The notes beneath the pieces were generated by a model that searched no databases, was not told the DNA's origin, and saw only the letters and a program-made list of their open reading frames with translations. Below, piece by piece: positions 1 to 12,600 of a DNA stretch of 32,500 nucleotides (within the stretch, counting starts at the first letter, position 1; every line of letters begins with the position of its first letter). The DNA comes from Symbiodinium natans (lineage: Eukaryota > Sar > Dinophyceae > Suessiales > Symbiodiniaceae), in contig CAJNDS010002283.1 of NCBI GenBank assembly GCA_905221605.1, forward strand, positions 267,986 to 300,485, written 5' to 3'. A program made the translations under genes and the position numbers.

Positions 1-592
1 TCCTTCCGGAACCTCTTCCCTAATACCTTAAACCATGAAAGGGTTCAGGGTTTAGGGTTTAGGGTTTAGGGTTAAGGGTTTAGGGTTTAGGGTTTAGGGC
101 TAAATGCCTAAACCCTGGAATCCTAAAACCTGAAAGCTTTAACCATCAGTTCTATAAACCCTAAAGCCCTAAGGCCCAGAAAGGCCTTAAACCCTGAGCA
201 TTGCTGAGTACCCTGAGTGAGTGGTTTGGGTCCTTCTTAGAAGGGTACTATTTGGGGGATCTAGATTGGGGTCCCTTTTTTTCGTAAACCCCCATATCCT
301 GTGATGAGTTTAGAGGTGCTCTTGGGCTGTCGGGCTTCCAGAGTCTCAGGGCTTTATAGGGTTCTTAAGGGAGGGGGGTTCAAGGCTAAACCCTAAACCC
401 TAAACCCTAAACCCTAAACCCTAAACCCTAAACCCTAAACCCTAAACCCTAAGCCCTAAACCCTAAACCCTAAACCCCAAACCCCAAACCCTAAAGCCTA
501 AACCCTAAACCCTAAACCCTAAACCCTAAACCCTAAACCCCAAACCCTAAACCCTAAACCTCAAACCCCACACCTTAAACGCCAATTTCGAG
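1..592. other. Intron (3' part) before dynein exon 1
   Basis: Holds TTTAGGG copies at 49-98 and a CCCTAAA array of some 25 copies with CCCCAAA and CCTCAAA variants at 386-578, ending just before exon 1. No exon of either gene was recognised here. Confidence 0.7.
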
Positions 593-648
593 GCAGAAGA
601 TCATGTGCGCCATCACCCTGGATGCCCACAACCGAGACGTGCAAGAGC
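593..648 (+). CDS. Dynein exon 1 of window (linker, [11 protein letters not shown])
   Basis: Reads [18 protein letters not shown] in the frame that starts at the second base. It matches the dynein linker consensus in which VHARDV follows a short hydrophobic strand. The acceptor is GAG|G after a CCCTAAA array. The exon ends on the first base of an Arg codon, and the donor is GC. Joining to the next exon gives DVQER-LVLEKV, the usual spacing between HARD and EKV, so nothing between 649 and 2767 is needed. Confidence 0.85.
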
Positions 649-3600
649 GCCAGCAGCCCAGCTTTCTTTTGCGTGTTCTTTTGTCATTAGGGATACCTTC
701 TTGGGTTGAGGGTTTGCGGCTTACGGTTTTTTTTTTTTTTTTTTTCCTGGGCGTTTAGGTTTTGGGTTTGAGCCTTTAGAGCTTCTAGGGCTTTGATGTT
801 TTTGGGTTTGTCTCTTTGGGGGCTCAGGGACCTCCATGCTCCACTTCCAAAGACCCGGAACTCCTAGGCTTCCAGGGGTCCCGGAGCCCTTCTTATCTTA
901 GGGTTCAGGATTCAGGGTTCAGGATTCAGGGTTGAGGATTCAGGGTTTAGGGTTTAGGGTTTAGGGTTTAGGGTTTAGGGCTGAGGGGTTTAGGGCTGAG
1001 GGTTTAGGGCTGAGGGTTTAGGGTTTAGGCGTTGCATGGGCCCTTAATATGGTGCCGTACGTCCTTTACAGGGTTCTGAAGTATGGGCCCTCAATTTGTA
1101 GAGGCTTTTTTCAGGGGCATACAAGGGGGGTCCCCGTTTAAAGGGCCGATATACAGGGACCATGTAACTACCCTAAGATAGCAGGCCCTTGGGGAATGTT
1201 TTTTGAAGCAACTTGTTCCCTGAGGATCTTATTCAGGCGCGACTTTTCAGAGGCTCACCCTAAACCCTAAACCCTAAACCCTAAACCCTAAACCCTAAAC
1301 CCTAAACCCTAAACCCTAAACCCTAAACCCTAAACCCTAAACCCTAAACCCTAAACCCTAAACCCTAAACCCTAAACCCTAAACCCTAAACCCTAAACCC
1401 TAAACCCTAAACCCTAAACCCTAAACCCTAAACCCTAAACCCTAAACCCTAAACCCTAAACCCTAAACCCTAAACCCTAAACCCCAAACCCTAAACCCTA
1501 AACCCTAAACCCTAAACCCTAAATCCTAAACCCCTAAACCCCCGAGCTCTGGACATGCCGCAGCAGGGCTTGGCATCAAGACTAGAGCAAACGCCACTGC
1601 ATGTCCCTCGGGACGAGGATCTGTGCGTCCTCAGTGGCACTTGGCCAGTGTACATTGTGAAAGGCGACCGGGTCTTAGACCCAAAGGTTGAAGCTGGAGT
1701 GCGTCGGCCAGAAGCTATTGGCCAGGAGAGGTCGGAATTGTTCCGGTCTACGTGGAGCCGCGAGTTGTAGTGCCAGGCTTCTGCGCCACGGTTTTGGGGT
1801 TTAGGGTTGAGGGTTTAGGGTTTAGGGTCTAGGGTTGTAGGGTTTAGGGTTTAGGGTTAAGGTTTGGGGTTTCGGTTTCGGGTTAATAGGGTCGGCGAGC
1901 GGGGCCTAGGCCTAAAGGAGCCAACCAGCTAACAATCCTGAAACTGAAAGAATCCCACGACACTCCCCGACAACTAGATGGAAGATGATTGCGGTGTGGG
2001 TTTAGGATTTTGGGTTTAGGATGTAGGGTTCGGCTATTCCTGAATAAGATCCTCAGGGTGTGTAGAGGAGAGTTTGGGGTTTTGGGGGTTTTTAGGGTTT
2101 TTAGGCTTTTTGGCGTCTGAGGGTTTTTTGGGTTTTTTTGGGGTTTTCGGGTTTTAGGGTTTTGCGGGTTTTTGGGTGTTAGGGTGCTACAGTTATCGGG
2201 TTTTAGGATCCTGGGGTGGTAGGGTTTTAGGTTTTTCGGGTTTTAGGGTTTCAAGGTTCTAGTTTTTTTCTTCAGGTTTCAAGGTTTTTCCGGGTTTTCG
2301 AGTTTTAGATTTTCGGGTGCCAAGGTTTTGGGGTTTTAGGGTCTAGGGTTTCAGGGTGGTAGGGTTTTAGGGTTTAGGGTTTCAGGGTGGCTTTAGTGCT
2401 TTCGGGTTTTTAGGGTTTAAGGTTTTTAGGTTTTCGGGTTTTTGGGTTTTCGGGTTTTTGGGCTTTTGGGGTTTTAGGGTTTTAGGGGCTAGGGTTGTCG
2501 GGTGGTAGGGTTTTAGGGTTTTAGGTTGTAGGGCTGGGTGTAGGGTGCTGCCTCCGTGCGACATGGGACCGTTCCAAGTTGCGGCTACGCGTAGTTCTGA
2601 GAGCCAATAGTCCCGAATGGTTCAGGGTGCCCGAAGCCCTAAGCCCGAAATCCGAAGACCTAAACCCTAAACCCTAAACCTTAAAGCCTAAGCCCTAAAC
2701 CCCGGAGCTTGGGACCAGAGATTAGGGGGGTCGCCCCGAACCCCCAAGCCGTAGCCTTGCGCGCCAGGTCTGGTGCTGGAGAAGGTGAACAGCAAGGATG
2801 CCTTCCAGTGGCAGAGCATGCTCAAGTGCTATTGGAAGGAGGACCACATTTAGAGTTTAGGGTTTAGGGTTTAGGGTTCCTTCCTTCTGGGAGGGGCATG
2901 TAACTCAAGGTCCCTAGTACGCCCCAGTACTCGCTAAGGCTCCCGAAGCTTCCCTAAGGTTCCTCAGGTACCTACCCCCCATGAACCCGCCTCACTTAAG
3001 GACCCAATAATTGTGTCAAAGTTCCTACACTTCAGGGTTTCGGGTTATAGGGCTTAGACCCCCTAAGCCCCATAACCCGAAACCCTAAAGTGCAGGAACT
3101 TGAAACCCTACACCCTAAACCCTAAACCCTGAACCCTGAACCCTAAACCCTAAACCCCAAACCCTAAACCCTAAACCCCAAACCCTAAACCCCAAACCCC
3201 AAACCCTAAACCCTAAACCCTAAAAGGGGCTTCAGAGCTCAGAGGTTCAGGGTTCGGGGCGTCCGCGTCCCGGGGTGGTTTCGGGTTCGAGGGCTAGGGC
3301 TGCAAAAGGCCTAGAGTTGCCGCTTCTTGGATATGGGTTTAGGGTTTAGGGTTTAGGGTTTAGGGTTTAGGGTTTAGGGTTTAGGATTTAAGGTTCAGGG
3401 TTTAGGGTTTAGGGTTTAGGGTTCAGGGTTCAGGGTTTAGGGTTCAGGGTTTAGGGTTTAGGGTTTAGGGTTTAGGGTTTAGGGTTTAGGGTTTGGGGTT
3501 TGGGGTTTGGGGTTTAGGGTTTAGGGTTTAGGGTTTAGGGTTTAGGGTTTGGGGTTTAGGGTTTAGGGTTACCTTATTGGGGTCCTTATTATAAGGGAAT

Positions 3601-6600
3601 CCTGCTATTTTGGTGTCTATTTTAGGGGCCCCTTATTCTCGTTAAACCCCCCATATCTGGTCAAACGCGCCCTAACCCTGGACCCTACCTCGCTAGACCC
3701 ACGTGCGAGTTTCAACAAGTAGGTGCTCCCGCTTCCTTTTCCAGTCTGGTATCGTCGACTCCCCAAAGAAAGGAACACCCCTCCTCCCCTCAAAAACAAA
3801 AAACCTAAACCCTGAACCCTAGCTGGAGGCCCTAAACCCTAAACCCTAAGCCACTGTACAATTGCCAGTTCTTTGGAAACCCAGAACCCGAAACCCGCAA
3901 CCCTAGACTCGGGAACATCCTTGTCTCTGAGCCATTGCCTCTGCAGGTTTGGGGTTTGAGGGCTTCGGGCTTAGGGTTTAGGGTTTAGTGGGTCTTTGTG
4001 TGACAGGCCCCCAATTCGAAGAACTGACAGCCCAACAGCCCTAAACCCTCTATTTTTTCTCGGGGGGGAGGGGGGGGTTCGGGTTAGCGTTTCGGGATTA
4101 AGGCTCAGGGGTTTAAACCCTAAACCATAGACCCTAAACCAGGGTTTAGACAGGATATTGATGATGCATCCATGGAGATCGCGGATGCCAAGCTGCCCTA
4201 CGGTTACGCGCCCCGCCTTTGAGACAGAAGTGAGGTTTGTGTGCCTCCCCCTGTATACTAGGGCTTAAGCCCTAAACCCTAAACCCTGAACCCTAAACCC
4301 TAAAATCCCCAGCCTGAAGTTGCTAAGCCCCTAGAGCCCCGAAGCCCTCGGTTTGTAGGTTAAAGGTGCACAGCGCCGTGGCAAAGGGCCATGCAGCACG
4401 TGTGAGACACGTGACACCGAATTCCAAATCACGATGTGCCAACTTGTCACACGTCTTAAGATGCTAATGCTTTCTGGCTTCACTTGATCACCTGCGACTT
4501 GAAAGGTCACGGCATTTGTTTCGTTCAAGGCCCTGCACCAATCTTGAGTCCAGACGAAACGCGAAGTAAACCCTAAACCCTAAACCCTAAACCCTAAACC
4601 CTAAACCCTAAACCCTAAACCCTAAACCCTAAACCCTGTGGAGCAGATCGCGACTCCGAAGATGGATGTGAGCATCTGTGTTTCCAACTAGGGAACCGCA
4701 ACCCTCAAGATGACAAACGTAATGTTTAGGGTTTAGGGTTTAGGGTTTAGGGTTTAGGGTTTAGGGTTTAGGGTTTAGGGTTTAGGGTTTAGGGTTTAGG
4801 GTTTAGGGTTTTGGTTTAGGGTTAAGGGTTTAGGGTTAGGGTTTAGGGTTTAGGGTTTAGGGTTTAGGGTTTAGGGTTTAGGGTTTAGGGTTTAGGGTTT
4901 AGGGTTTAGGGTTTGGGGTTTAGGGTTTAGGGTTTAGGGTTTGGGGTTCTTGAAGATTCTTGAATGCTCATGATGAAGGACCTCCGCTTGGCGTTTCCCC
5001 AGGTTTGGTTGAGGGTGTCTGAAGCGGAGTTTAGAGTTGTGTGGCTTAGGGACCCTAAACCCTCAACCCTAAACCCTGAACCCTGAACCCTAAACCCTAA
5101 ACCCTAAACCCTAAACCCTAAACCCTAAACCCTAAACCCTTGACCCTTGAACCCTAAACCCTGAAGCCGAAACCCTATATCTCGAGCGAAGCCTTGGAAG
5201 TCTGTTTTCAAATTCGCAGCCCAACTCCTGGATCTCAACTGTGAAATAGGGTTTAGGTTTTGGGGTGTGGGGTTTCGGGTTTAGGGTTTCGGGTTTCGGG
5301 GTTTAGGGTTTAGGGTTTGGGGTTTCGGGTTTGGGGTTCGGGGTTTGGGGTTTGGCGCGGGGGTGTTGAGTTTCGCTCTTCGGCCCAAGGGCTCAAACCC
5401 CCGCCAGACGCCCGCCACCCTTACCCCGCAAAACTATTCTAAGCTGGTACTGTGCCGTTGCCATGGGAAGGCCGAGTTTTTCAAAATCCCGAAGCCCCAA
5501 ACCCTTCTACAGATCACACCCCAATTAAGCTCTAAGGCCACAAAGCCCAGAAAGCCCGTAAAGTCCGTAAAGCCCATAGAGCCCGCGAATCCCCAAGCCC
5601 CAACCCCAAACCCTAAACCCTAGACCCCAAACCCTATACCCCAAACCCTAAGCCCTAAACCCTAAACCCAATTCCCAGGAGTACCTGGGCAACGGACCCC
5701 GGCTCGTGGTGACGCCGCTGACGGACCGAATCTACGTCACGGCGACGCAGGCGGGGTGTGGGCGACAGGGTTTAGGGCTTGGGGGTTTAGGGTTTCGGGT
5801 TTGGGGTTTAGGGTTTAGGGTTTAGGGTTTAGGGTTACTCCTCCCCGTGGCTCCAACTTTTTTCAAAAGCCAGAGGGGGCCTATGTTTAGGTTTGGCTTA
5901 GGGTTTAGGGTTAGGGTTTAGGGTTTGGGGTTTGGGGTTGAGGGTTCAGGGTTTGGGGGTGTAGGGGTTAGGGTTTGGGCTGTTCAGGGTTTAGGGGGTT
6001 AGGAGGTTAGGGTGTAGGGTTCAGGACTCAAACCCTAGACCCTAAACCCTAAACCCTAAACCCTAAACCCTAAACCCTAAACCCTAAACCCTAAACCCTA
6101 AACCCTAAACCCTAAACCCTAAACCGCGGCTGCCTTCAAAGGTGTAGACATGATATTTCCCGGGCTTTCGAAGAAGCCTAAACCTCGGACTGCAGGCCTC
6201 GGCATCCTCGACTCCCCCTAAACCCTAAACCCTAACCTTTCCCAGCGATTTTGGCTCAACCTAAGCCCGAAACCCTAAACCCTAAACCCTAAACCCTAAA
6301 CCCTAAACCCTAAACCCTAAACCCTAAACCCTAAACCCTAAACCCTAAACCCTAAACCCTAAACCCTAAACCCTAAACCGCAAACCCTAAACCGCAAACC
6401 CTAAACCCCAAACCCCAACACCTGACAGTCTTGTAGGGCTATATGCATGTTTGTATCCGGGGTGCGCATGAAGGAGGTTGAGCTTAAGGGTGCTCGAAAC
6501 CCTGCTTGCAGCTACTCCCGAACCAAACAGCCCTGAACCGCAAATCCATATTCCCTCAGCCCGAACCCAAAAGTGCTGAAGCCCTGCACCCTAAACCCTA

Positions 6601-9600
6601 AACCCTAAACCGCAAACCCTAAACCCTAAACCCTAAACCCTAAACCCTAAACCCTAAACCCTAAACCCTAAAAACCCTAACCCTAAACCCTAAACCCTAA
6701 ACCCTAAACCCTAAAACCCTAAACCCTAAACCCTAAACCCTAAAAACGCCTTAAACCCTAAACCCTAAACCTAAACTAAACCCGAAACCCTAAACCCTAA
6801 ACCCCTAAACCCTAAACCCTAAACCCTAAACCCTAAACCCCTAAACCCTAAACCCTAAACCCTAAACCCTAAACCCCTAAACCCTAAACCCTAAACCCCT
6901 TAACCCTTAACCCTATACCCTAAACCCTGAACCCCGAACCGCTCAGGCCCTTCACTTGTGCATGGGCTGTGCCCCAGCCGGTCCTGCCGGGACTGGGAAG
7001 ACGGAGTCCACCAAGGACGGCGTGTTTTTTTTGGGTTTTAGGGTTTAGGGTTCAGGGTGTTTGGTTTTTGGTTTAGGGTTTAGGGCTTAGGGTTAAACCC
7101 TAAGAATTGAACTCTGAACCCTAACCCCAAAATCAAATGACACTGAGCCCCATTGTTCTGCTTCCTTACACACAGCGCTGCTAAATCCAGACGTGTCATC
7201 GATTGATGGGCTGATACAGCCCGCCAAGTCTAGAAAACCCTAAGCCCTAAGCCCTAAACCCTAAACTCTAAACCCTAAACCCTAAACCCTGAACCCTGAA
7301 CCCTGAACCCTATACCCTAAACCCTAAAAGGGGTTCGGGTTTAGGTTTGTGAATTGGTCTTTGGCTCATCGCCCAGCGCAGTGAGGACTTGGCGAACGCC
7401 GTGGCCAAGGTTCCGGGGCTCATTATTGAGTGGTGGGGTGGGGGGGGGGGATTCAGGGTTTAGGGTTTAGGGTTCAGAGATTAGGAATTAGGGTTTGGGG
7501 TTTAGGGAGGTTTAGGGGTTTGGGGTTTAGGGCTTTAACGTTGTAGCGTTTTGCGGTTTGAGGGGTTTCGGGTTTTAGGGTATAGGGTTTTACGGCTTCA
7601 TGGGCTTTAGGGTTTAGGGTTTTACTATATACGGTTATGGTTCAGGGCTTACGGCTCGTACGGGCATTGAAGTGTTGTTGGGGGGCTTACAAGTTGCCTG
7701 GCTGGCCACCGACAACACTAAACCCCTAAAGCCAAAACCCTAAACCTAAACCCTAAACCCCAAACCCTAAACCCCAAAAACACTAAACCCTAAACCCTAA
7801 ACCCTAAACCCTAAACCCTAAACCCTAAACCCTAAACCCTAAACCCTAAGCCCTAAGCCCTAAGCCCTAAGCCCTAAGCCCTAAGCCCTAAACCCTAAAC
7901 CCTAAACCCTAAACCCTAAACCCTACCGAATGATCGGAGACCCCTCGAGGCCTGCTACGTGATCAACGCGGCTCCGGAGATGGACTACCTGACCTTGGGT
8001 GACATCTACAAAGGCTTCGGTTTAGGGTTTAGGGTTTAGGGTTTAGGGTTTAGGCTTTAGGCTTTAGGCTTTGGGCTTTGGGCTTTAGGCTTTAGTCTTT
8101 AGGGTTTATGATGGGGTCTAGGGTTTAGGGTTTAGGGTTCAGGGTTCAGGGTTTAGGGTTTAGGGGTCAGGGTTTAGGATGAGGGAGTTTAGGCGTTGAG
8201 GATTTCAGGTAGAAGGGGCGGCAGGTGTTAGGGGGTTTTGGGTGTAGGGGTTTAAAGTTCAAGGGTTGAGGGTCCTCACAAACCTTAACCTACGTAAGGT
8301 TCCCTCTGCCTAAACCTAAACCCTAAACCTTAAACCTTTAGAGATTCAGGGATAAAGGGTCTGGGGTTTTGGGTAGGGTTGACCACGCTCAGCTTGTGAC
8401 GTCGCCTTGGGGTTTCGGGGGCCAGAGCAGAAACCCTAAACCCTAACCATAAACCCTAAACCCTAAACCCCAAACCCCAAAACCCTAAACCCCAAGCCCT
8501 GAACCCTGAACCCTAAGCCCCTTGGCTTCCTAGGAAAGGACGCTCAAAATCATAAATCCTGGTTCCTAAGCTGCAAAACCCCAAACCCTCAACTTTAAAC
8601 CCTAAACCCTAAACCCCAAACTTCAAACCCTAAACCTTGAACCCCAAACCCTAAACCCTAAACCCCATACCCTACCAAACCCCAACCCTAGACTTTTCGA
8701 AGCAGGCCTCTCCGCCAGCGGCTCATGGGGTTGCTTCGATGAGTTCAACCGCCTGGTCCCTGAGGTGCCCTGTTTTTGTGGGTAAGCATAGGGCAAACTA
8801 TATCCTAAACCCTAAACCCCCAAACCCCCAAACCCCCAAACCCCCAAACCCCCAAACCCCCAAACCCCCAAACCCCCAAACCCCCAAACCCCTAAACCCC
8901 TAAACCCCTAAACCCCTAAACCCCTAAACCCCTAAACCCCTAAACCCCTAAACCCCTAAACCCCTAAACCCCTAAACCCTAAACCCCTCAACGGTGCAGG
9001 CAACAGCAGTGGCCTTTTCATTCTCGCTTGCAGGTGCTGTCCGTGTGCACCGTGCAGTTCAAGGTGCCAACCGATCTCCGGAACCCCATGCGAGGGTTTA
9101 GGTTTAGGGTTTAGGGTTTAGGGTTTCGGGTTTAGGGTGTAGGGTTCAGGGTTTAGGGTGCAGGGTTTAAGGGTTTAGGGTTTAAGGGTTTTCTACACCC
9201 GAAACCCCCAACCCTACTATACTAAACCTCAAGTCAAGTCGAGACCCTTCAAACCCCAAATCCTGAGCCTTTGCGTCCCCATCAAGAAATCTTACTGCCG
9301 CCTGGAGTTGAGTGTTTTACCTTAAGACCAAATTAGTCCTCAATGAAGGCTTAAAGCCCTAAGCGCCCATGTACTTCACAATTACATACTTGGACCCCAG
9401 AATCCCTATATAGGAAGTGCTTTAAGGCCCAAGTATTCCCTTTGTCGGTACATGGACCCTGGGGGTAAGCTGAGCTTCATTTTTTTGGCTTCCTTTGCGG
9501 CTCTCTAGGTACATGGACCCTTAGGGAAGGTGCTTTACGGGGATGTTATCTAAAGGCTGCTGGAACCTGAGGGGTCCAGATCAAAACCCTACACCCCGTA

Positions 9601-12600
9601 CCCCAAGACTAGGGTTTAGGGTTCAGGGTTTAGGGTTTAGGGTTTAGGGTTTAGGGTTTAGGTTAGGGTTTAGGGTTTAGGGTTTAGGGATTAGGGAGGG
9701 TTTAGGGTTGTTTTGGTTGTTTTGGGGCATTTCTTCTGCCACCAGGCAGTGTGCGACGCCATCAAAGCCAAGCAGCAGCGCTTCATGCTCCAAGGCTGGG
9801 CATTCGTCAGCCAAGGGGTTAGAGTTTAGGATTTACCTTGTCATAGTTGGGTAACATTTTACATTTTTAAGGGTACTTAAACCCAACAAGGAATATACAT
9901 TTAAATTTTTTATATTATCCCAACAATGAACAAGTTTAGGGTTGGGGTTTAGGGGTTTAGGGTTTAGGGCTTGGAGTGATTACTAGTCTTCCCTTAGGGT
10001 CCTGATAAACAATAACCCCCCCCCCCCCCCCTCCCCTCCCCTCCCCTCCCCTCCCCCCCCTCACAAAAAAAGAAAAGGGAAAACAATTAAAACGCAAAAG
10101 AGTCAAAAACGAAGTATGTGCCGAAACCCTAAGCCTTAATCCCTTGAAGCCCTGAAGCCCTGAAGCCCTGAAGCCCTGAAGCCCTGAAGCCCTGAAGCCC
10201 TGAAGCCCTGAAGCCCTGAAGCCCTGAAGCCCTGAAGCCCTGAAGCCCTAAGCCCTAAACCCTAAACCCCCAAGCCCTCAACCGCCCCAAAAGCATCCCG
10301 AAGTTAGTTGTATCACGAAGCAAGGCCTGCAACTCCCACAAACTCCCAAGAGGGTAGAGGGGCCTCAACGTTTATGTAGGGTGTAGAGTTTGAGTTTAGG
10401 GTTTAGGGTTTAGGGTTTAGGGTTTAGGGTTTAGGGTTTAGGGTTTAGGGTTTAGGGTTTAGGGTTTAGGGTTTAGGGTTTAGGGTTTAGGGTTTAGGGT
10501 TTCGGGTTTGAGGGTTTAGGGTTTAGGGTTTAGGGTTTAGGGTGTGGGGATTTTCGAAGAATTGCCCTGGTGGCCAACAAGCGCCCTAGCACATGAGAGC
10601 CCTCAACGGAAGCACTGTGAGCATTGAGTGAGCACGATTCAGGTTTAGGGTTTAGGTTTTAGGGTTTATTTAGGGTTTAGGGTTTAGGGTTTAGGGTTTA
10701 GGGTTCAGGGTTTAGCATGGTTCCTTCTTCTTGTCCATATCTGTGCATAGAACCCTAAAGCCCTGTGGCAGTCAGAAACAAGTAAGCAGAAGATGACATA
10801 TATGTTTAAGTACGGATATACAGATAAGATTAGCATGAATCAATATGCAAAAGCAAAAAGATTATATGTTCATGCATATATGAACGAGTTTCTAGCCACG
10901 GTTTAGGGTTTAGGGTTTAGGGTTTAGGGTTTAGGGTCTAGGGTTTAGGGTTTAGGGTCAGCTCTTAGCGCTAATATCTATGCAAGCCCTATACAGCCTC
11001 TCGATTCGTGAGGTGACGAGATCAACCTTAACCCTCAGGCTGCACAGGGCAGGGCGGTGGGGCTGGTAGGGTTTAGGGTTTAGGGTTTAGGGTTTAGGGT
11101 TTAGGGTTTAGGGTTTAGGGTTTAGGGTTTAGGGTTTAGGGTTTAGGGTTTAGGGTTTAGGGTTTAGGGTTTAGGGTTTAGGGTTTAGGGTTTAGGGTTT
11201 AAGTTTTAGGGTTTAGGGTTTAGGGTTTAGGGTTTAGGGTTTAGGGTTTAGGGTTTAGGGTTTAGGGTTTAGGGTTTAGGGTTTAGGGTTTAGGGTTTAG
11301 GGTTTAGGGTTTAGGGTTTAGGGATTCGAGTTTAGGGTTTAGGGTTTAGGGTTTAGGGTAAAGGGTTTAGGGTTTAGGGTTTAGGGTTTAGGGTTTAGGG
11401 ATTCGAGTTTAGGGTTTAGGGTTTAGGGTTTAGGGTAAAGGGTTTAGGGTTTAGGGTTTAGGGTTTAGGGTTTAGGGTTTAGGGCTCAGGGTTCGGGGTT
11501 TAGGACTTAGAGTTAGGGCTTACGGACGAAACACAAGCCGGGTTCGGGGCATGGGGGCGTTAGTTAGGATTCTTGAGTATTTCTTAATTGTTGGGATTTC
11601 AGTTGTACGATGAGAAGGGCGTGTGGCGAAGAGGAGAGGGAACCGCAACCCCAAAGCCTAAAAGAACCCGAAGCGCACAGAATGAAGGCGTTAACCTCGA
11701 ATCCGCAGCAGCGCAAGCCCCTAAGGCCATACCCTAAACCCTAAACCTGAACCCCGTACTCTCCACCCTAGAAATCCTCGACCCTAAACCCTAAACCCTA
11801 AACCCTAAACCCTAAACCCTAAACCTTAAACCCTAAACCCCCCCCATGGCCCCCCTCCAAAACCCATGAGCGAGCCCTTCTTGTCCTCGGCCCGGTCTGT
11901 TTGAACTTAGGTGCTAGGGTTAAGGGTTTAGGGTTTAGGGTTTAGGGTTTAGGATTTAGGGTTTGGGGACTTAGACCCTAAACCCTAACAGCCTCTTCCG
12001 GGGATGAGGGTTTGCATGGTTCAGGGTATGGGGTTTAGGGGTCTGAGTTTTACCTTGGAGCTGACCCAAGCAACACTGCCGCCAGAACAGAACTTGCCCG
12101 CCCTCCTTGCATATAGCGTTGGAGTTGGACATGTAACCCTAAACCCTAAACCCTAAACCCTAAACCCTAAACCCTAAACCCTAAACCCTAAACCCTAAAC
12201 CCTAAACCCTAAACCCTAAACCCTAAACCCTAAACCCTAAACCCTAAACCCTAAACCCTAAACCCTAAACCCTAAACCCTAAACCCTAAACCCTAAAACC
12301 CTAAACCCTAAACCCTAAAACCCTAAACCCTAAACCCTAAACCCTAAACCCTAAACCCTAAACCCCCTAAACCCTAAACCCTAAACCCTAAACCCTAAAC
12401 CTAAAAACCCCCTAAACCCCCTAACCCTAACCCTAAACCTAAACCCTAAACCAAAACCCTAAAACCCTAAAAACCCTAAAACCCAAACTAAAACCGCTAA
12501 CCCTAAACCCTGAAACCTAAACACTAAGCCCTAAAGGTAGCTAAAAAATCAAGGAACTAAAGGAGGGACCCTTGTAAGGAACCTCAGGGGCTATTCGGGG

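Larger units (their letters stand above)
1218..2058. repeat. Pair of 20-bp perfect inverted repeats 800 bp apart
   Basis: CCCTGAGGATCTTATTCAGG at 1218-1237 is the exact reverse complement of 2039-2058. The pair encloses the long CCCTAAA array and the unique island. It could be the ends of an inserted element or a stem that folds the intron; no flanking duplication is obvious. Confidence 0.7.
649..2767. other. Dynein intron 1 (2.1 kb)
   Basis: Contains a T run near 727, TTTAGGG/TTCAGGG copies at 900-1030, a long pure CCCTAAA array at 1257-1544, an exon-like unique island at 1552-1790, a degenerate T/G-rich tract (TTTTAGGG, TTTTCGGG) at about 2060-2550 and a short CCCTAAA block before the acceptor. 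A 20-bp inverted repeat brackets 1218-2058. Confidence 0.75.
2842..4153. other. Dynein intron 2 (1.3 kb)
   Basis: TTTAGGG begins about 10 nt in. Next come a dispersed repeat copy at 2890-3005, CCCTAAA with CCCCAAA variants at 3100-3222, a TTTAGGG array at 3334-3569, unique intron sequence, and short CCCTAAA blocks before the acceptor. Confidence 0.75.

Noticed and set aside
1-600. Window read as a chromosome end because of TTTAGGG/CCCTAAA arrays
   Set aside because: Arrays of both orientations occur throughout the window and inside introns of two genes, so they are interstitial.
10145-10248. CRISPR-like or satellite-like direct repeats
   Set aside because: The units are 7-8 bp head-to-tail variants of the telomere heptamer with no spacers.
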